DNA of 64,000 bases from NCBI GenBank assembly GCA_037893225.1, contig JAZGUH010000282.1, positions 1,240,001 to 1,304,000 on the forward strand, in the 5' to 3' direction. Positions 24,605 to 36,900 of this stretch are shown here, in pieces. The notes beneath the pieces are model-generated. The model did no database searches, had not been told where the DNA came from, and worked only from the letters and a program-made list of their open reading frames with translations. The stretch is from Hippasteria phrygiana. Lineage: Eukaryota > Echinodermata > Asteroidea > Valvatida > Goniasteridae. The first letter of the stretch is position 1. Each line of letters opens with the position of its first letter. The translations under genes were made by a program, and so were the position numbers.

Positions 24605-26459
24605 ATATTTCATGCAATTATGAATGAGTAAAGCAAGTCCATACTCCAGGGAATTTGACATGCATGGAGCAATAAATAGACGGTAATATGTACACAGATG
24701 TTGGCCGGAAAGAAAATAAACATTGCGAGGTTTGAATTTTCACCAAAAGATTTAACTCTAAGAAGCCGCCGATGATTGCAACATGTAGCGCCAGATCTAA
24801 GCTATCCATACATGTCAAAATTACTGTATTTGGTTGATATTTCATGCAATTATGAATGAGTAAAGCAAGTCCATACCCCAGGGAATTTGACAGGCATGGA
24901 GCAATAAATAAAAGGTAATATGTACACAGATGTTGGCCGGAAAGAAAATAAACATTGCGAGGTTTGAATTTTCTCCACAAGTTTTAACTCTAGGAAGCCG
25001 CCGATGATTGCAACATGTAGCGCCAGATCTAAGCTATCCATACATGTCAAAATTACTGCATTTGGTTGATATTTCATGCAATTATGAATGAGTAAAGCAA
25101 GTCCATACCCCAGGGAATTTGACAGGCATGGAGCAATAAATAAAAGGTAATATGCACACAGATGGTGGCCGGAAAGAAAATAAACATTGCGAGGTTTGAA
25201 TTTTCTCCACAAGTGTTAACTCTAAGAAGCCGCCGATAATTGCAACATGTAGCGCCAGATCTAAGCTATCCATACATGTCAAAATTACTGTATTTGGTTG
25301 ATATTTCATGCAATTATGAATGAGTAAAGCAAGTCCATACCCCAGGGAATTTGACAGGCATGGAGCAATAAATAAAAGGTAATATGCACACAGATGGTGG
25401 CCGGAAAGAAAATAAACATTGCGAGGTTTGAATTTTCTCCACAAGTGTTAACTCTAAGAAGCCGCCGATAATTGCAACATGTAGCGCCAGATCTAAGCTA
25501 TCCATACATGTCAAAATTACTGTATTTGGTTGATATTTCATGCAATTATGAATGAGTAAAGCAAGTCCATACCCCAGGGAATTTGACAGGCATGGAGCAA
25601 TAAATAAAAGGTAATCTGCACACAGATGGTGGCCGGGAAGAAAATAAACATTGCGAGGTTTGAATTTTCTGCACAAGTGTTAACTCTAAGAAGCCGCCGA
25701 TAATTGCAACATGTAGCGCCAGATCTAAGCTATCCATACATGTCAAAAATACTGCATTTGGTTGATATTTCATGCAATTATGAATGAATAAAGCAAGTCC
25801 ATACCCCAGGGAATTTGACATGCATGGAGCAATAAATAGACGGTAATATGTACACAGATGTTGGCCGGAAAGAAAATAAACATTGCGAGGTTTGAATTTT
25901 CTCCACAAGTTTTAACTCTAAGAAGCCGCCGATGATTGCAACATGTAGCGCCAGATCTAAGCTATCCATACATGTCAAAATTACTGCATTTGGTTGATAT
26001 TTCATGCAATTATGAATGAGTAAAGCAAGTCCATACCCCAGGGAATTTGACAGGCATGGAGCAATAAATAGAAGGTAATATGTACACAGATGGTGGCCGG
26101 GAAGAAAATAAACATTGCGAGGTTTGAATTTTCTCCACAAGTTTTAACTCTAAGAAGCCGCCGATGATTGCAACATGTAGCGCCAGATCTAAGCTATCCA
26201 TACATGCAAAATTACTGCATTTGGTTGATATTTCATGCAATTATGAATGAGTAAAGCAAGTCCATACCCCAGGGAATTTGACAGGCATGGAGCAATAAAT
26301 AGAAGGTAATATGTACACAGATGGTGGCCGGGAAGAAAATAAACATTGCGAGGTTTGAATTTTCTCCACAAGTGTTAACTCTAAGAAGCCGCCGATAATT
26401 GCAACATGTAGCGCCAGATCTAAGCTATCCATACATGTCAAAATTACTGCATTTGGTTG
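24605..26459. repeat. 1,855-bp 8-monomer block with class X, copy 3
   Basis: Monomers 107-114 have the order 10, 11, 14, 14, 15, 1*, X-, X'. The second class 14 monomer (110) lacks the cccaaggg variant of copies 1 and 2, which groups this copy with copy 4. Monomer 111 has a private tctgcacaag in its 3' half near 25670. Confidence 0.88.
25997..26227. repeat. 231-bp class X- monomer 113
   Basis: Same deletion, copy 3 of the 8-monomer block, followed by X' at 26228. Confidence 0.92.
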
Positions 26460-27387
26460 ATATTTCATGCAATTATGAATGAGTAAAGCAAGTCCATACC
26501 CCAGGGAATTTGACAGGCATGGAGCAATAAATAGAAGGTAATATGTACACAGATGTTGGCCGGAAAGAAAATAAACATTGCGAGGTTTGAATTTTCTCCA
26601 AAAGTTTTAACTCTAAGAAGCCGCCGATGATTGCAACATGTAGCGCCAGATCTAAGCTATCCATACATGTCAAAATTACTGTATTTGGTTGATATTTCAT
26701 GCAATTATGAATGAGTAAAGCAAGTCCATACCCCAGGGAATTTGACAGGCATGGAGCAATAAATAAAAGGTAATCTGCACACAGATGGTGGCCGGGAAGA
26801 AAATAAACATTGCGAGGTTTGAATTTTCTCCACAAGTGTTAACTCTAAGAAGCCGCCGATAATTGCAACATGTAGCGCCAGATCTAAGCTATCCATACAT
26901 GTCAAAAATACTGCATTTGGTTGATATTTCATGCAATTATGAATGAATAAAGCAAGTCCATACCCCAGGGAATTTGACATGCATGGAGCAATAAATAGAC
27001 GGTAATATGTACACAGATGTTGGCCGGAAAGAAAATAAACATTGCGAGGTTTGAATTTTCTCCACAAGTTTTAACTCTAGGAAGCCGCCGATGATTGCAA
27101 CATGTAGCGCCAGATCTAAGCTATCCATACATGTCAAAAATACTGCATTTGGTTGATATTTCATGCAATTATGAATGAATAAAGCAAGTCCATACCCTGG
27201 GGAATTTGACATGCATGGAGCAATAAATAGACGGTAATATGTACACAGATGTTGGCCGGAAAGAAAATAAACATTGCGAGGTTTGAATTTTCTCCACAAG
27301 TTTTAACTCTAAGAAGCCGCCGATAATTGCAACATGTAGCGCCAGATCTAAGCTATCCATACATGTCAAAAATACTGCATTTGGTTG
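26460..27387. repeat. 4-monomer connector (10', 15, 16, 17)
   Basis: Monomers 115-118. Monomer 115 is a mosaic: X-like 5' half (gaagg) and a 3' half with T138 but A142 (ctccaaaag), intermediate between class 10 and the common form. Monomer 118 has a private ccctgggg at about 27196. Relative to the 6-monomer block, classes 13 and 14i are missing. Confidence 0.75.
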
Positions 27388-29242
27388 ATATTTCATGCAA
27401 TTATGAATGAGTAAAGCAAGTCCATACTCCAGGGAATTTGACATGCATGGAGCAATAAATAGACGGTAATATGTACACAGATGTTGGCCGGAAAGAAAAT
27501 AAACATTGCGAGGTTTGAATTTTCACCAAAAGATTTAACTCTAAGAAGCCGCCGATGATTGCAACATGTAGCGCCAGATCTAAGCTATCCATACATGTCA
27601 AAATTACTGTATTTGGTTGATATTTCATGCAATTATGAATGAGTAAAGCAAGTCCATACCCCAGGGAATTTGACAGGCATGGAGCAATAAATAAAAGGTA
27701 ATATGTACACAGATGTTGGCCGGAAAGAAAATAAACATTGCGAGGTTTGAATTTTCTCCACAAGTTTTAACTCTAGGAAGCCGCCGATGATTGCAACATG
27801 TAGCGCCAGATCTAAGCTATCCATACATGTCAAAATTACTGCATTTGGTTGATATTTCATGCAATTATGAATGAGTAAAGCAAGTCCATACCCCAGGGAA
27901 TTTGACAGGCATGGAGCAATAAATAAAAGGTAATATGCACACAGATGGTGGCCGGAAAGAAAATAAACATTGCGAGGTTTGAATTTTCTCCACAAGTGTT
28001 AACTCTAAGAAGCCGCCGATAATTGCAACATGTAGCGCCAGATCTAAGCTATCCATACATGTCAAAATTACTGTATTTGGTTGATATTTCATGCAATTAT
28101 GAATGAGTAAAGCAAGTCCATACCCCAGGGAATTTGACAGGCATGGAGCAATAAATAAAAGGTAATATGCACACAGATGGTGGCCGGAAAGAAAATAAAC
28201 ATTGCGAGGTTTGAATTTTCTCCACAAGTGTTAACTCTAAGAAGCCGCCGATAATTGCAACATGTAGCGCCAGATCTAAGCTATCCATACATGTCAAAAT
28301 TACTGTATTTGGTTGATATTTCATGCAATTATGAATGAGTAAAGCAAGTCCATACCCCAGGGAATTTGACAGGCATGGAGCAATAAATAAAAGGTAATCT
28401 GCACACAGATGGTGGCCGGGAAGAAAATAAACATTGCGAGGTTTGAATTTTCTCCACAAGTGTTAACTCTAAGAAGCCGCCGATAATTGCAACATGTAGC
28501 GCCAGATCTAAGCTATCCATACATGTCAAAAATACTGCATTTGGTTGATATTTCATGCAATTATGAATGAATAAAGCAAGTCCATACCCCAGGGAATTTG
28601 ACATGCATGGAGCAATAAATAGACGGTAATATGTACACAGATGTTGGCCGGAAAGAAAATAAACATTGCGAGGTTTGAATTTTCTCCACAAGTTTTAACT
28701 CTAAGAAGCCGCCGATGATTGCAACATGTAGCGCCAGATCTAAGCTATCCATACATGTCAAAATTACTGCATTTGGTTGATATTTCATGCAATTATGAAT
28801 GAGTAAAGCAAGTCCATACCCCAGGGAATTTGACAGGCATGGAGCAATAAATAGAAGGTAATATGTACACAGATGGTGGCCGGGAAGAAAATAAACATTG
28901 CGAGGTTTGAATTTTCTCCACAAGTTTTAACTCTAAGAAGCCGCCGATGATTGCAACATGTAGCGCCAGATCTAAGCTATCCATACATGCAAAATTACTG
29001 CATTTGGTTGATATTTCATGCAATTATGAATGAGTAAAGCAAGTCCATACCCCAGGGAATTTGACAGGCATGGAGCAATAAATAGAAGGTAATATGTACA
29101 CAGATGGTGGCCGGGAAGAAAATAAACATTGCGAGGTTTGAATTTTCTCCACAAGTGTTAACTCTAAGAAGCCGCCGATAATTGCAACATGTAGCGCCAG
29201 ATCTAAGCTATCCATACATGTCAAAATTACTGCATTTGGTTG
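27388..29242. repeat. 1,855-bp 8-monomer block with class X, copy 4
   Basis: Monomers 119-126 repeat copy 3 at a spacing of 2,783 bp, with the 231-bp X- monomer at 28780-29010 and X' at 29011. At the diagnostic sites it agrees with copy 3, including the absence of cccaaggg. Confidence 0.88.
28780..29010. repeat. 231-bp class X- monomer 125
   Basis: Same deletion, copy 4. All four 231-bp monomers lie in the same slot of this block and nowhere else, so one deletion event was multiplied by block duplication. Confidence 0.92.
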
Positions 29243-29938
29243 ATATTTCATGCAATTATGAATGAGTAAAGCAAGTCCATACCCCAGGGAATTTGACAGG
29301 CATGGAGCAATAAATAGAAGGTAATATGTACACAGATGTTGGCCGGAAAGAAAATAAACATTGCGAGGTTTGAATTTTCTCCAAAAGTTTTAACTCTAAG
29401 AAGCCGCCGATGATTGCAACATGTAGCGCCAGATCTAAGCTATCCATACATGTCAAAATTACTGCATTTGGTTGATATTTCATGCAATTATGAATGAGTA
29501 AAGCAAGTCCATACCCCAGGGAATTTGACAGGCATGGAGCAATAAATAAAAGGTAATCTGCACACAGATGGTGGCCGGGAAGAAAATAAACATTGCGAGG
29601 TTTGAATTTTCTCCACAAGTGTTAACTCTAAGAAGCCGCCGATAATTGCAACATGTAGCGCCAGATCTAAGCTATCCATACATGTCAAAATTACTGAATT
29701 TGGTTGATATTTCATGCAATTATGAATGAGTAAAGCAAGTCCATACCCCAGGGAATTTGACAGGCATGGAGCAATAAATAGAAGGTAATATGCACACAGA
29801 TGGCGGCCGGGAAGAAAATAAACATTGCGAGGTTTGAATTTTCTCCACAAGTGTTAACTCTAAGAAGCCGCCGATAATTGCAACATGTAGCGCCAGATCT
29901 AAGCTATCCATACATGTCAAAAATACTGCATTTGGTTG
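29243..29938. repeat. 3-monomer junction segment between HOR families
   Basis: Monomers 127-129 join the class X region to the return of the class 1 HOR. Monomer 127 repeats the 115 mosaic with C223. Monomer 128 has a class 6/15 5' half but A223 with T217. Monomer 129 combines gaagg, C87 and G105 with a private C that makes gcggccgg near 29804, an EagI hexamer and an extra CpG. The mixture of markers suggests repeated recombination at this boundary. Confidence 0.7.
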
Positions 29939-32900
29939 ATATTTCATGCAATTATGAATGAATAAAGCAAGTCCATACCCCAGGGAATTTGACATGCATG
30001 GAGCAATAAATAGACGTTAATATGTACACAGATGTTGGCCGGAAAGAAAATAAACATTGCGAGGTTTGAATTTTCTCCACAAGTTTTAACTCTAAGAAGC
30101 CGCCGATGATTGCAACATGTAGCGCCAGATCTAAGCTATCCATACATGTCAAAATTACTGCATTTGGTTGATATTTCATGCAATTATGAATGAGTAAAGC
30201 AAGTCCATACCCCAGGGAATTTGACAGGCATGGAGCAATAAATAGACAGTAATATGTACACAGATGTTGGCCGGAAAGAAAATAAACATTGCAAGGTTTG
30301 AATTTTCTCCACAAGTTTTAACTCTAAGAAGCCGCCGATGATTGCAACATGTAGCGCCAGATCTAAGCTATCCATACATGTCAAAATTACTGCATTTGGT
30401 TGATATTTCATGCAATTATGAATGAGTAAAGCAAGTCCATACTCCAGGGAATTTGACATGCATGGAGCAATAAATAGACGGTAATATGTACACAGATGTT
30501 GGCCGGAAAGAAAATAAAAATTGCGAGGTTTGAATTTTCACCAAAAGATTTAACTCTAAGAAGCCGCCGATGATTGCAACATGTAGCGCCAGATCTAAGC
30601 TATCCATACATGTCAAAATTACTGCATTTGGTTGATATTTCATGCAATTATGAATGAGTAAAGCAAGTCCATACCCCAGGGAATTTGACAGGCATGGAGC
30701 AATAAATAAAAGGTAATATGTACACAGATGTTGGCCGGAAAGAAAATAAACATTGCGAGGTTTGAATTTTCTCCACAAGTTTTAACTCTAGGAAGCCGCC
30801 GATGATTGCAACATGTAGCGCCAGATCTAAGCTATCCATACATGTCAAAATTACTGCATTTGGTTGATATTTCATGCAATTATGAATGAGTAAAGCAAGT
30901 CCATACCCCAGGGAATTTGACAGGCATGGAGCAATAAATAGACGGTAATATTTACACAGATGTTGGCCGGAAAGAAAATAAACATTGCGAGGTTTGAATT
31001 TTCTCCACAAGTTTTAACTCTAAGAAGCCGCCGATGATTGCAACATGTAGCGCCAGATCTAAGCTATCCATACATGTCAAAATTACTGCATTTGGTTGAT
31101 ATTTCATGCAATTATGAATGAGTAAAGCAAGTCCATACCCTAGGGAATTTGACAGGCATGGAGCAATAAATAAAAGGTAATATGCACACAGATGGTGGCC
31201 GGAAAGAAAATAAACATTGCGAGGTTTGAATTTTCTCCACAAGTGTTAACTCTAAGAAGCCGCCGATAATTGCAACATGTAGCGCCAGATCTAAGCTATC
31301 CATACATGTCAAAATTACTGTATTTGGTTGATATTTCATGCAATTATGAATGAGTAAAGCAAGTCCATACCCCAGGGAATTTGACAGGCATGGAGCAATA
31401 AATAAAAGGTAATCTGCACACAGATTGTGGCCGGAAAGAAAATAAACATTGCGAGGTTTGAATTTTCTCCACAAGTGTTAACTCTAAGAAGCCGCCGATA
31501 ATTGCAACATGTAGCGCCAGATCTAAGCTATCCATACATGTCAAAATTACTGTATTTGATTGATATTTCATGCAATTATGAATGAGTAAAGCGAGTCCAT
31601 ACCCCAGGGAATTTGACATGCATGGAGCAATAAATAGACGGTAACATGTACACAGATGTTGGCCGGAAAGAAAATAAACATTGCGAGGTTTGAATTTTCT
31701 CCACAAGTTTTAACTCTAGGAAGCCGCCGATGATTGCAACATGTAGCGCCAGATCTAAGCTATCCATACATGTCAAAAATACTGAATTTGGTTGATATTT
31801 CATGCAATTATGAATGAGTAAAGCAAGTCCATACCCCAGGGAATTTGACAGGCATGAAGCAATAAATAAAAGGTAATATGCACACAGATGGTGGCCGGAA
31901 AGAAAATAAACATTGCGAGGTTTAAATTTTCTCCACAAGTGTTAACTCTAAGAAGCCGCCGATAATTGCAACATGTAGCGCCAGATCTAAGCTATACATA
32001 CATGTCAAAATTACTGTATTTGGTTGATATTTCATGCAATTATGAATGAGTAAAGCAAGTCCATACCCCAGGGAATTTGACAGGCATGGAGCAATAAATA
32101 GACGGTAATATGTACACAGATGTTGGCCGGAAAGAAAATAAACATTGCGAGGTTTGAATTTTCTCCACAAGTTTTAACTCTAAGAAGCCGCCGATGATTG
32201 CAACATGTAGCGCCAGATCTAAGCTATCCATACATGTCAAAATTACTGCATTTGGTTGATATTTCATGCAATTATGAATGAGTAAAGCAAGTCCATACTC
32301 CAGGGAATTTGACATGCATGGAGCAATAAATAGACGGTAATATGTACACAGATGTTGGCCGGAAAGAAAATAAACATTGCGAGGTTTGAATTTTCACCAA
32401 AAGATTTAACTCTAAGAAGCCGCCGATGATTGCAACATGTAGCGCCAGATCTAAGCTATCCATACATGTCAAAATTACTGTATTTGGTTGATATTTCATG
32501 CAATTATGAATGAGTAAAGCAAGTCCATACCCCAGGGAATTTGACAGGCATGGAGCAATAAATAAAAGGTAATATGTACACAGATGTTGGCCGGAAAGAA
32601 AATAAACATTGCGAGGTTTGAATTTTCTCCACAAGTTTTAACTCTAGGAAGCCGCCGATGATTGCAACATGTAGCGCCAGATCTAAGCTATCCATACATG
32701 TCAAAATTACTGCATTTGGTTGATATTTCATGCAATTATGAATGAGTAAAGCAAGTCCATACCCCAGGGAATTTGACAGGCATGGAGCAATAAATAGACG
32801 GTAATATGTACACAGATGTTGGCCGGAAAGAAAATAAACATTGCGAGGTTTGAATTTTCTCCACAAGTTTTAACTCTAAGAAGCCGCCGATGATTGCAAC

Positions 32901-33650
32901 ATGTAGCGCCAGATCTAAGCTATCCATACATGTCAAAATTACTGTATTTGGTTGATATTTCATGCAATTATGAATGAGTAAAGCAAGTCCATACCCCAGG
33001 GAATTTGACAGGCATGGAGCAATAAATAAAAGGTAATATGCACACAGATGGTGGCCGGAAAGAAAATAAACATTGCGAGGTTTGAATTTTCTCCACAAGT
33101 GTTAACTCTAAGAAGCCGCCGATAATTGCAACATGTAGCGCCAGATCTAAGCTATCCATACATGTCAAAATTACTGTATTTGGTTGATATTTCATGCAAT
33201 TATGAATGAGTAAAGCAAGTCCATACCCCAGGGAATTTGACAGGCATGGAGCAATAAATAAAAGGTAATCTGCACACAGATGGTGGCCGGGAAGAAAATA
33301 AACATTGCGAGGTTTGAATTTTCTCCACAAGTGTTAACTCTAAGAAGCCGCCGATAATTGCAACATGTAGCGCCAGATCTAAGCTATCCATACATGTCAA
33401 AAATACTGCATTTGGTTGATATTTCATGCAATTATGAATGAATAAAGCAAGTCCATACCCCAGGGAATTTGACATGCATGGAGCAATAAATAAAAGGTAA
33501 TCTGCACACAGATGGTGGCCGGGAAGAAAATAAACATTGCGAGGTTTGAATTTTCTCCACAAGTGTTAACTCTAAGAAGCCGCCGATAATTGCAACATGT
33601 AGCGCCAGATCTAAGCTATCCATACATGTCAAAAATACTGCATTTGGTTG
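29939..33650. repeat. Return of the class 1 HOR, 16-monomer version
   Basis: Monomers 130-145 run 1, 2, 3, 4, 5, 14, 6, 7, 8, 9, 10, 11, 12', 14, 15 and a 15/16 hybrid. Monomer 130 has class 1 markers (A24, T57, gacgtt), and 2 and 3 follow with gacagt and A117. The last class 1-like monomer before this was at 4179. Differences from the first unit are an inserted class 14 after 5, the loss of 13, and hybrid ends. Monomer 135 has cctaggg, and monomer 131 has cattgcaagg, which removes an otherwise conserved CpG. Confidence 0.8.
33419..33650. repeat. Hybrid monomer 145 (class 16 edge, class 15 body)
   Basis: It starts as class 16 (A24, T57) but from position 75 on is class 15 (aaaagg, C84, C87, G97, G105, G147, A170, A217). 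The switch is between 57 and 75. It lies directly after a class 15 monomer where classes 16 and 17 are expected, suggesting a crossover or conversion that removed one monomer. Confidence 0.8.
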
Positions 33651-36600
33651 ATATTTCATGCAATTATGAATGAGTAAAGCAAGTCCATACTCCAGGGAAT
33701 TTGACATGCATGGAGCAATAAATAGACGGTAATATGTACACAGATGTTGGCCGGAAAGAAAATAAACATTGCGAGGTTTGAATTTTCACCAAAAGATTTA
33801 ACTCTAAGAAGCCGCCGATGATTGCAACATGTAGCGCCAGATCTAAGCTATCCATACATGTCAAAATTACTGTATTTGGTTGATATTTCATGCAATTATG
33901 AATGAGTAAAGCAAGTCCATACCCCAGGGAATTTGACAGGCATGGAGCAATAAATAAAAGGTAATATGTACACAGATGTTGGCCGGAAAGAAAATAAACA
34001 TTGCGAGGTTTGAATTTTCTCCACAAGTTTTAACTCTAGGAAGCCGCCGATGATTGCAACATGTAGCGCCAGATCTAAGCTATCCATACATGTCAAAATT
34101 ACTGCATTTGGTTGATATTTCATGCAATTATGAATGAGTAAAGCAAGTCCATACCCCAGGGAATTTGACAGGCATGGAGCAATAAATAGACGGTAATATG
34201 TACACAGATGTTGGCCGGAAAGAAAATAAACATTGCGAGGTTTGAATTTTCTCCACAAGTTTTAACTCTAAGAAGCCGCCGATGATTGCAACATGTAGCG
34301 CCAGATCTAAGCTATCCATACATGTCAAAATTACTGCATTTGGTTGATATTTCATGCAATTATGAATGAGTAAAGCAAGTCCATACCCCAGGGAATTTGA
34401 CAGGCATGGAGCAATAAATAAAAGGTAATATGCACAAACAGATGGTGGCCGGAAAGAAAATAAACATTGCGAGGTTTGAATTTTCTCCACAAGTGTTAAC
34501 TCTAAGAAGCCGGCGATAATTGCAACATGTAGCGCCAGATCTAAGCTATCCATACATGTCAAAATTACTGTATTTGGTTGATATTTCATGCAATTATGAA
34601 TGAGTAAAGCAAGTCCATACCCCAGGGAATTTGACAGGCATGGAGCAATAAATAAAAGGTAATATGCACACAGATGGTGGCCGGAAAGAAAATAAACATT
34701 GCGAGGTTTGAATTTTCTCCACAAGTGTTAACTCTAAGAAGCCGCCGATAATTGCAACATGTAGCGCCAGATCTAAGCTATCCATACATGTCAAAATTAC
34801 TGTATTTGGTTGATATTTCATGCAATTATGAATGAGTAAAGCAAGTCCATACCCCAGGGAATTTGACAGGCATGGAGCAATAAATAAAAGGTAATCTGCA
34901 CACAGATGGTGGCCGGGAAGAAAATAAACATTGCGAGGTTTGAATTTTCTCCACAAGTGTTAACTCTAAGAAGCCGCCGATAATTGCAACATGTAGCGCC
35001 AGATCTAAGCTATCCATACATGTCAAAAATACTGCATTTGGTTGATATTTCATGCAATTATGAATGAATAAAGCAAGTCCATACCCCAGGGAATTTGACA
35101 TGCATGGAGCAATAAATAGACGGTAATATGTACACAGATGTTGGCCGGAAAGAAAATAAACATTGCGAGGTTTGAATTTTCTCCACAAGTTTTAACTCTA
35201 GGAAGCCGCCGATGATTGCAACATGTAGCGCCAGATCTAAGCTATCCATACATGTCAAAAATACTGCATTTGGTTGATATTTCATGCAATTATGAATGAA
35301 TAAAGCAAGTCCATACCCCAGGGAATTTGACATGCATGGAGCAATAAATAGACGGTAATATGTACACAGATGTTGGCCGGAAAGAAAATAAACATTGCGA
35401 GGTTTGAATTTTCTCCACAAGTTTTAACTCTAAGAAGCCGCCGATAATTGCAACATGTAGCGCCAGATCTAAGCTATCCATACATGTCAAAAATACTGCA
35501 TTTGGTTGATATTTCATGCAATTATGAATGAGTAAAGCAAGTCCATACTCCAGGGAATTTGACATGCATGGAGCAATAAATAGACGGTAATATGTACACA
35601 GATGTTGGCCGGAAAGAAAATAAACATTGCGAGGTTTGAATTTTCACCAAAAGATTTAACTCTAAGAAGCCGCCGATGATTGCAACATGTAGCGCCAGAT
35701 CTAAGCTATCCATACATGTCAAAATTACTGTATTTGGTTGATATTTCATGCAATTATGAATGAGTAAAGCAAGTCCATACCCCAGGGAATTTGACAGGCA
35801 TGGAGCAATAAATAAAAGGTAATATGTACACAGATGTTGGCCGGAAAGAAAATAAACATTGCGAGGTTTGAATTTTCTCCACAAGTTTTAACTCTAGGAA
35901 GCCGCCGATGATTGCAACATGTAGCGCCAGATCTAAGCTATCCATACATGTCAAAATTACTGCATTTGGTTGATATTTCATGCAATTATGAATGAGTAAA
36001 GCAAGTCCATACCCCAGGGAATTTGACAGGCATGGAGCAATAAATAAAAGGTAATATGCACACAGATGGTGGCCGGAAAGAAAATAAACATTGCGAGGTT
36101 CGAATTTTCTCCACAAGTGTTAACTCTAAGAAGCCGCCGATAATTGCAACATGTAGCGCCAGATCTAAGCTATCCATACATGTCAAAATTACTGTATTTG
36201 GTTGATATTTCATGCAATTATGAATGAGTAAAGCAAGTCCATACCCCAGGGAATTTGACAGGCATGGAGCAATAAATAAAAGGTAATATGCACACAGATG
36301 GTGGCCGGAAAGAAAATAAACATTGCGAGGTTTGAATTTTCTCCACAAGTGTTAACTCTAAGAAGCCGCCGATAATTGCAACATGTAGCGCCAGATCTAA
36401 GCTATCCATACATGTCAAAATTACTGTATTTGGTTGATATTTCATGCAATTATGAATGAGTAAAGCAAGTCCATACCCCAGGGAATTTGACAGGCATGGA
36501 GCAATAAATAAAAGGTAATATGCACACAGATGGTGGCCGGAAAGAAAATAAACATTGCGAGGTTTAAATTTTCTCCACAAGTGTTAACTCTAAGAAGCCG

Positions 36601-36900
36601 CCGATAATTGCAACATGTAGCGCCAGATCTAAGCTATACATACATGTCAAAATTACTGTATTTGGTTGATATTTCATGCAATTATGAATGAGTAAAGCAA
36701 GTCCATACCCCAGGGAATTTGACAGGCATGGAGCAATAAATAGACGGTAATATGTACACAGATGTTGGCCGGAAAGAAAATAAACATTGCGAGGTTTGAA
36801 TTTTCTCCACAAGTTTTAACTCTAAGAAGCCGCCGATGATTGCAACATGTAGCGCCAGATCTAAGCTATCCATACATGTCAAAATTACTGCATTTGGTTG
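33651..36900. repeat. 3,250-bp 14-monomer HOR, copy 1
   Basis: Monomers 146-159 are 10, 11, 12, 13, 14, 15, 16, 17, 10, 11, 14, 14, 8, 9. Class 12 here has gacggt rather than aaaagg. The 234-bp monomer 149 carries a private agccggcg (near 34510), and monomer 156 has ggttcgaa, a private CpG near 36100. The second copy begins at 36901. Confidence 0.83.
34347..34580. repeat. 234-bp monomer 149 (class 13 with private G)
   Basis: AA insertion near 34436, plus agccggcg replacing agccgccg near 34510. The private G makes it the marker for the 3,250-bp duplication, because only monomer 163 shares it. Confidence 0.9.
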
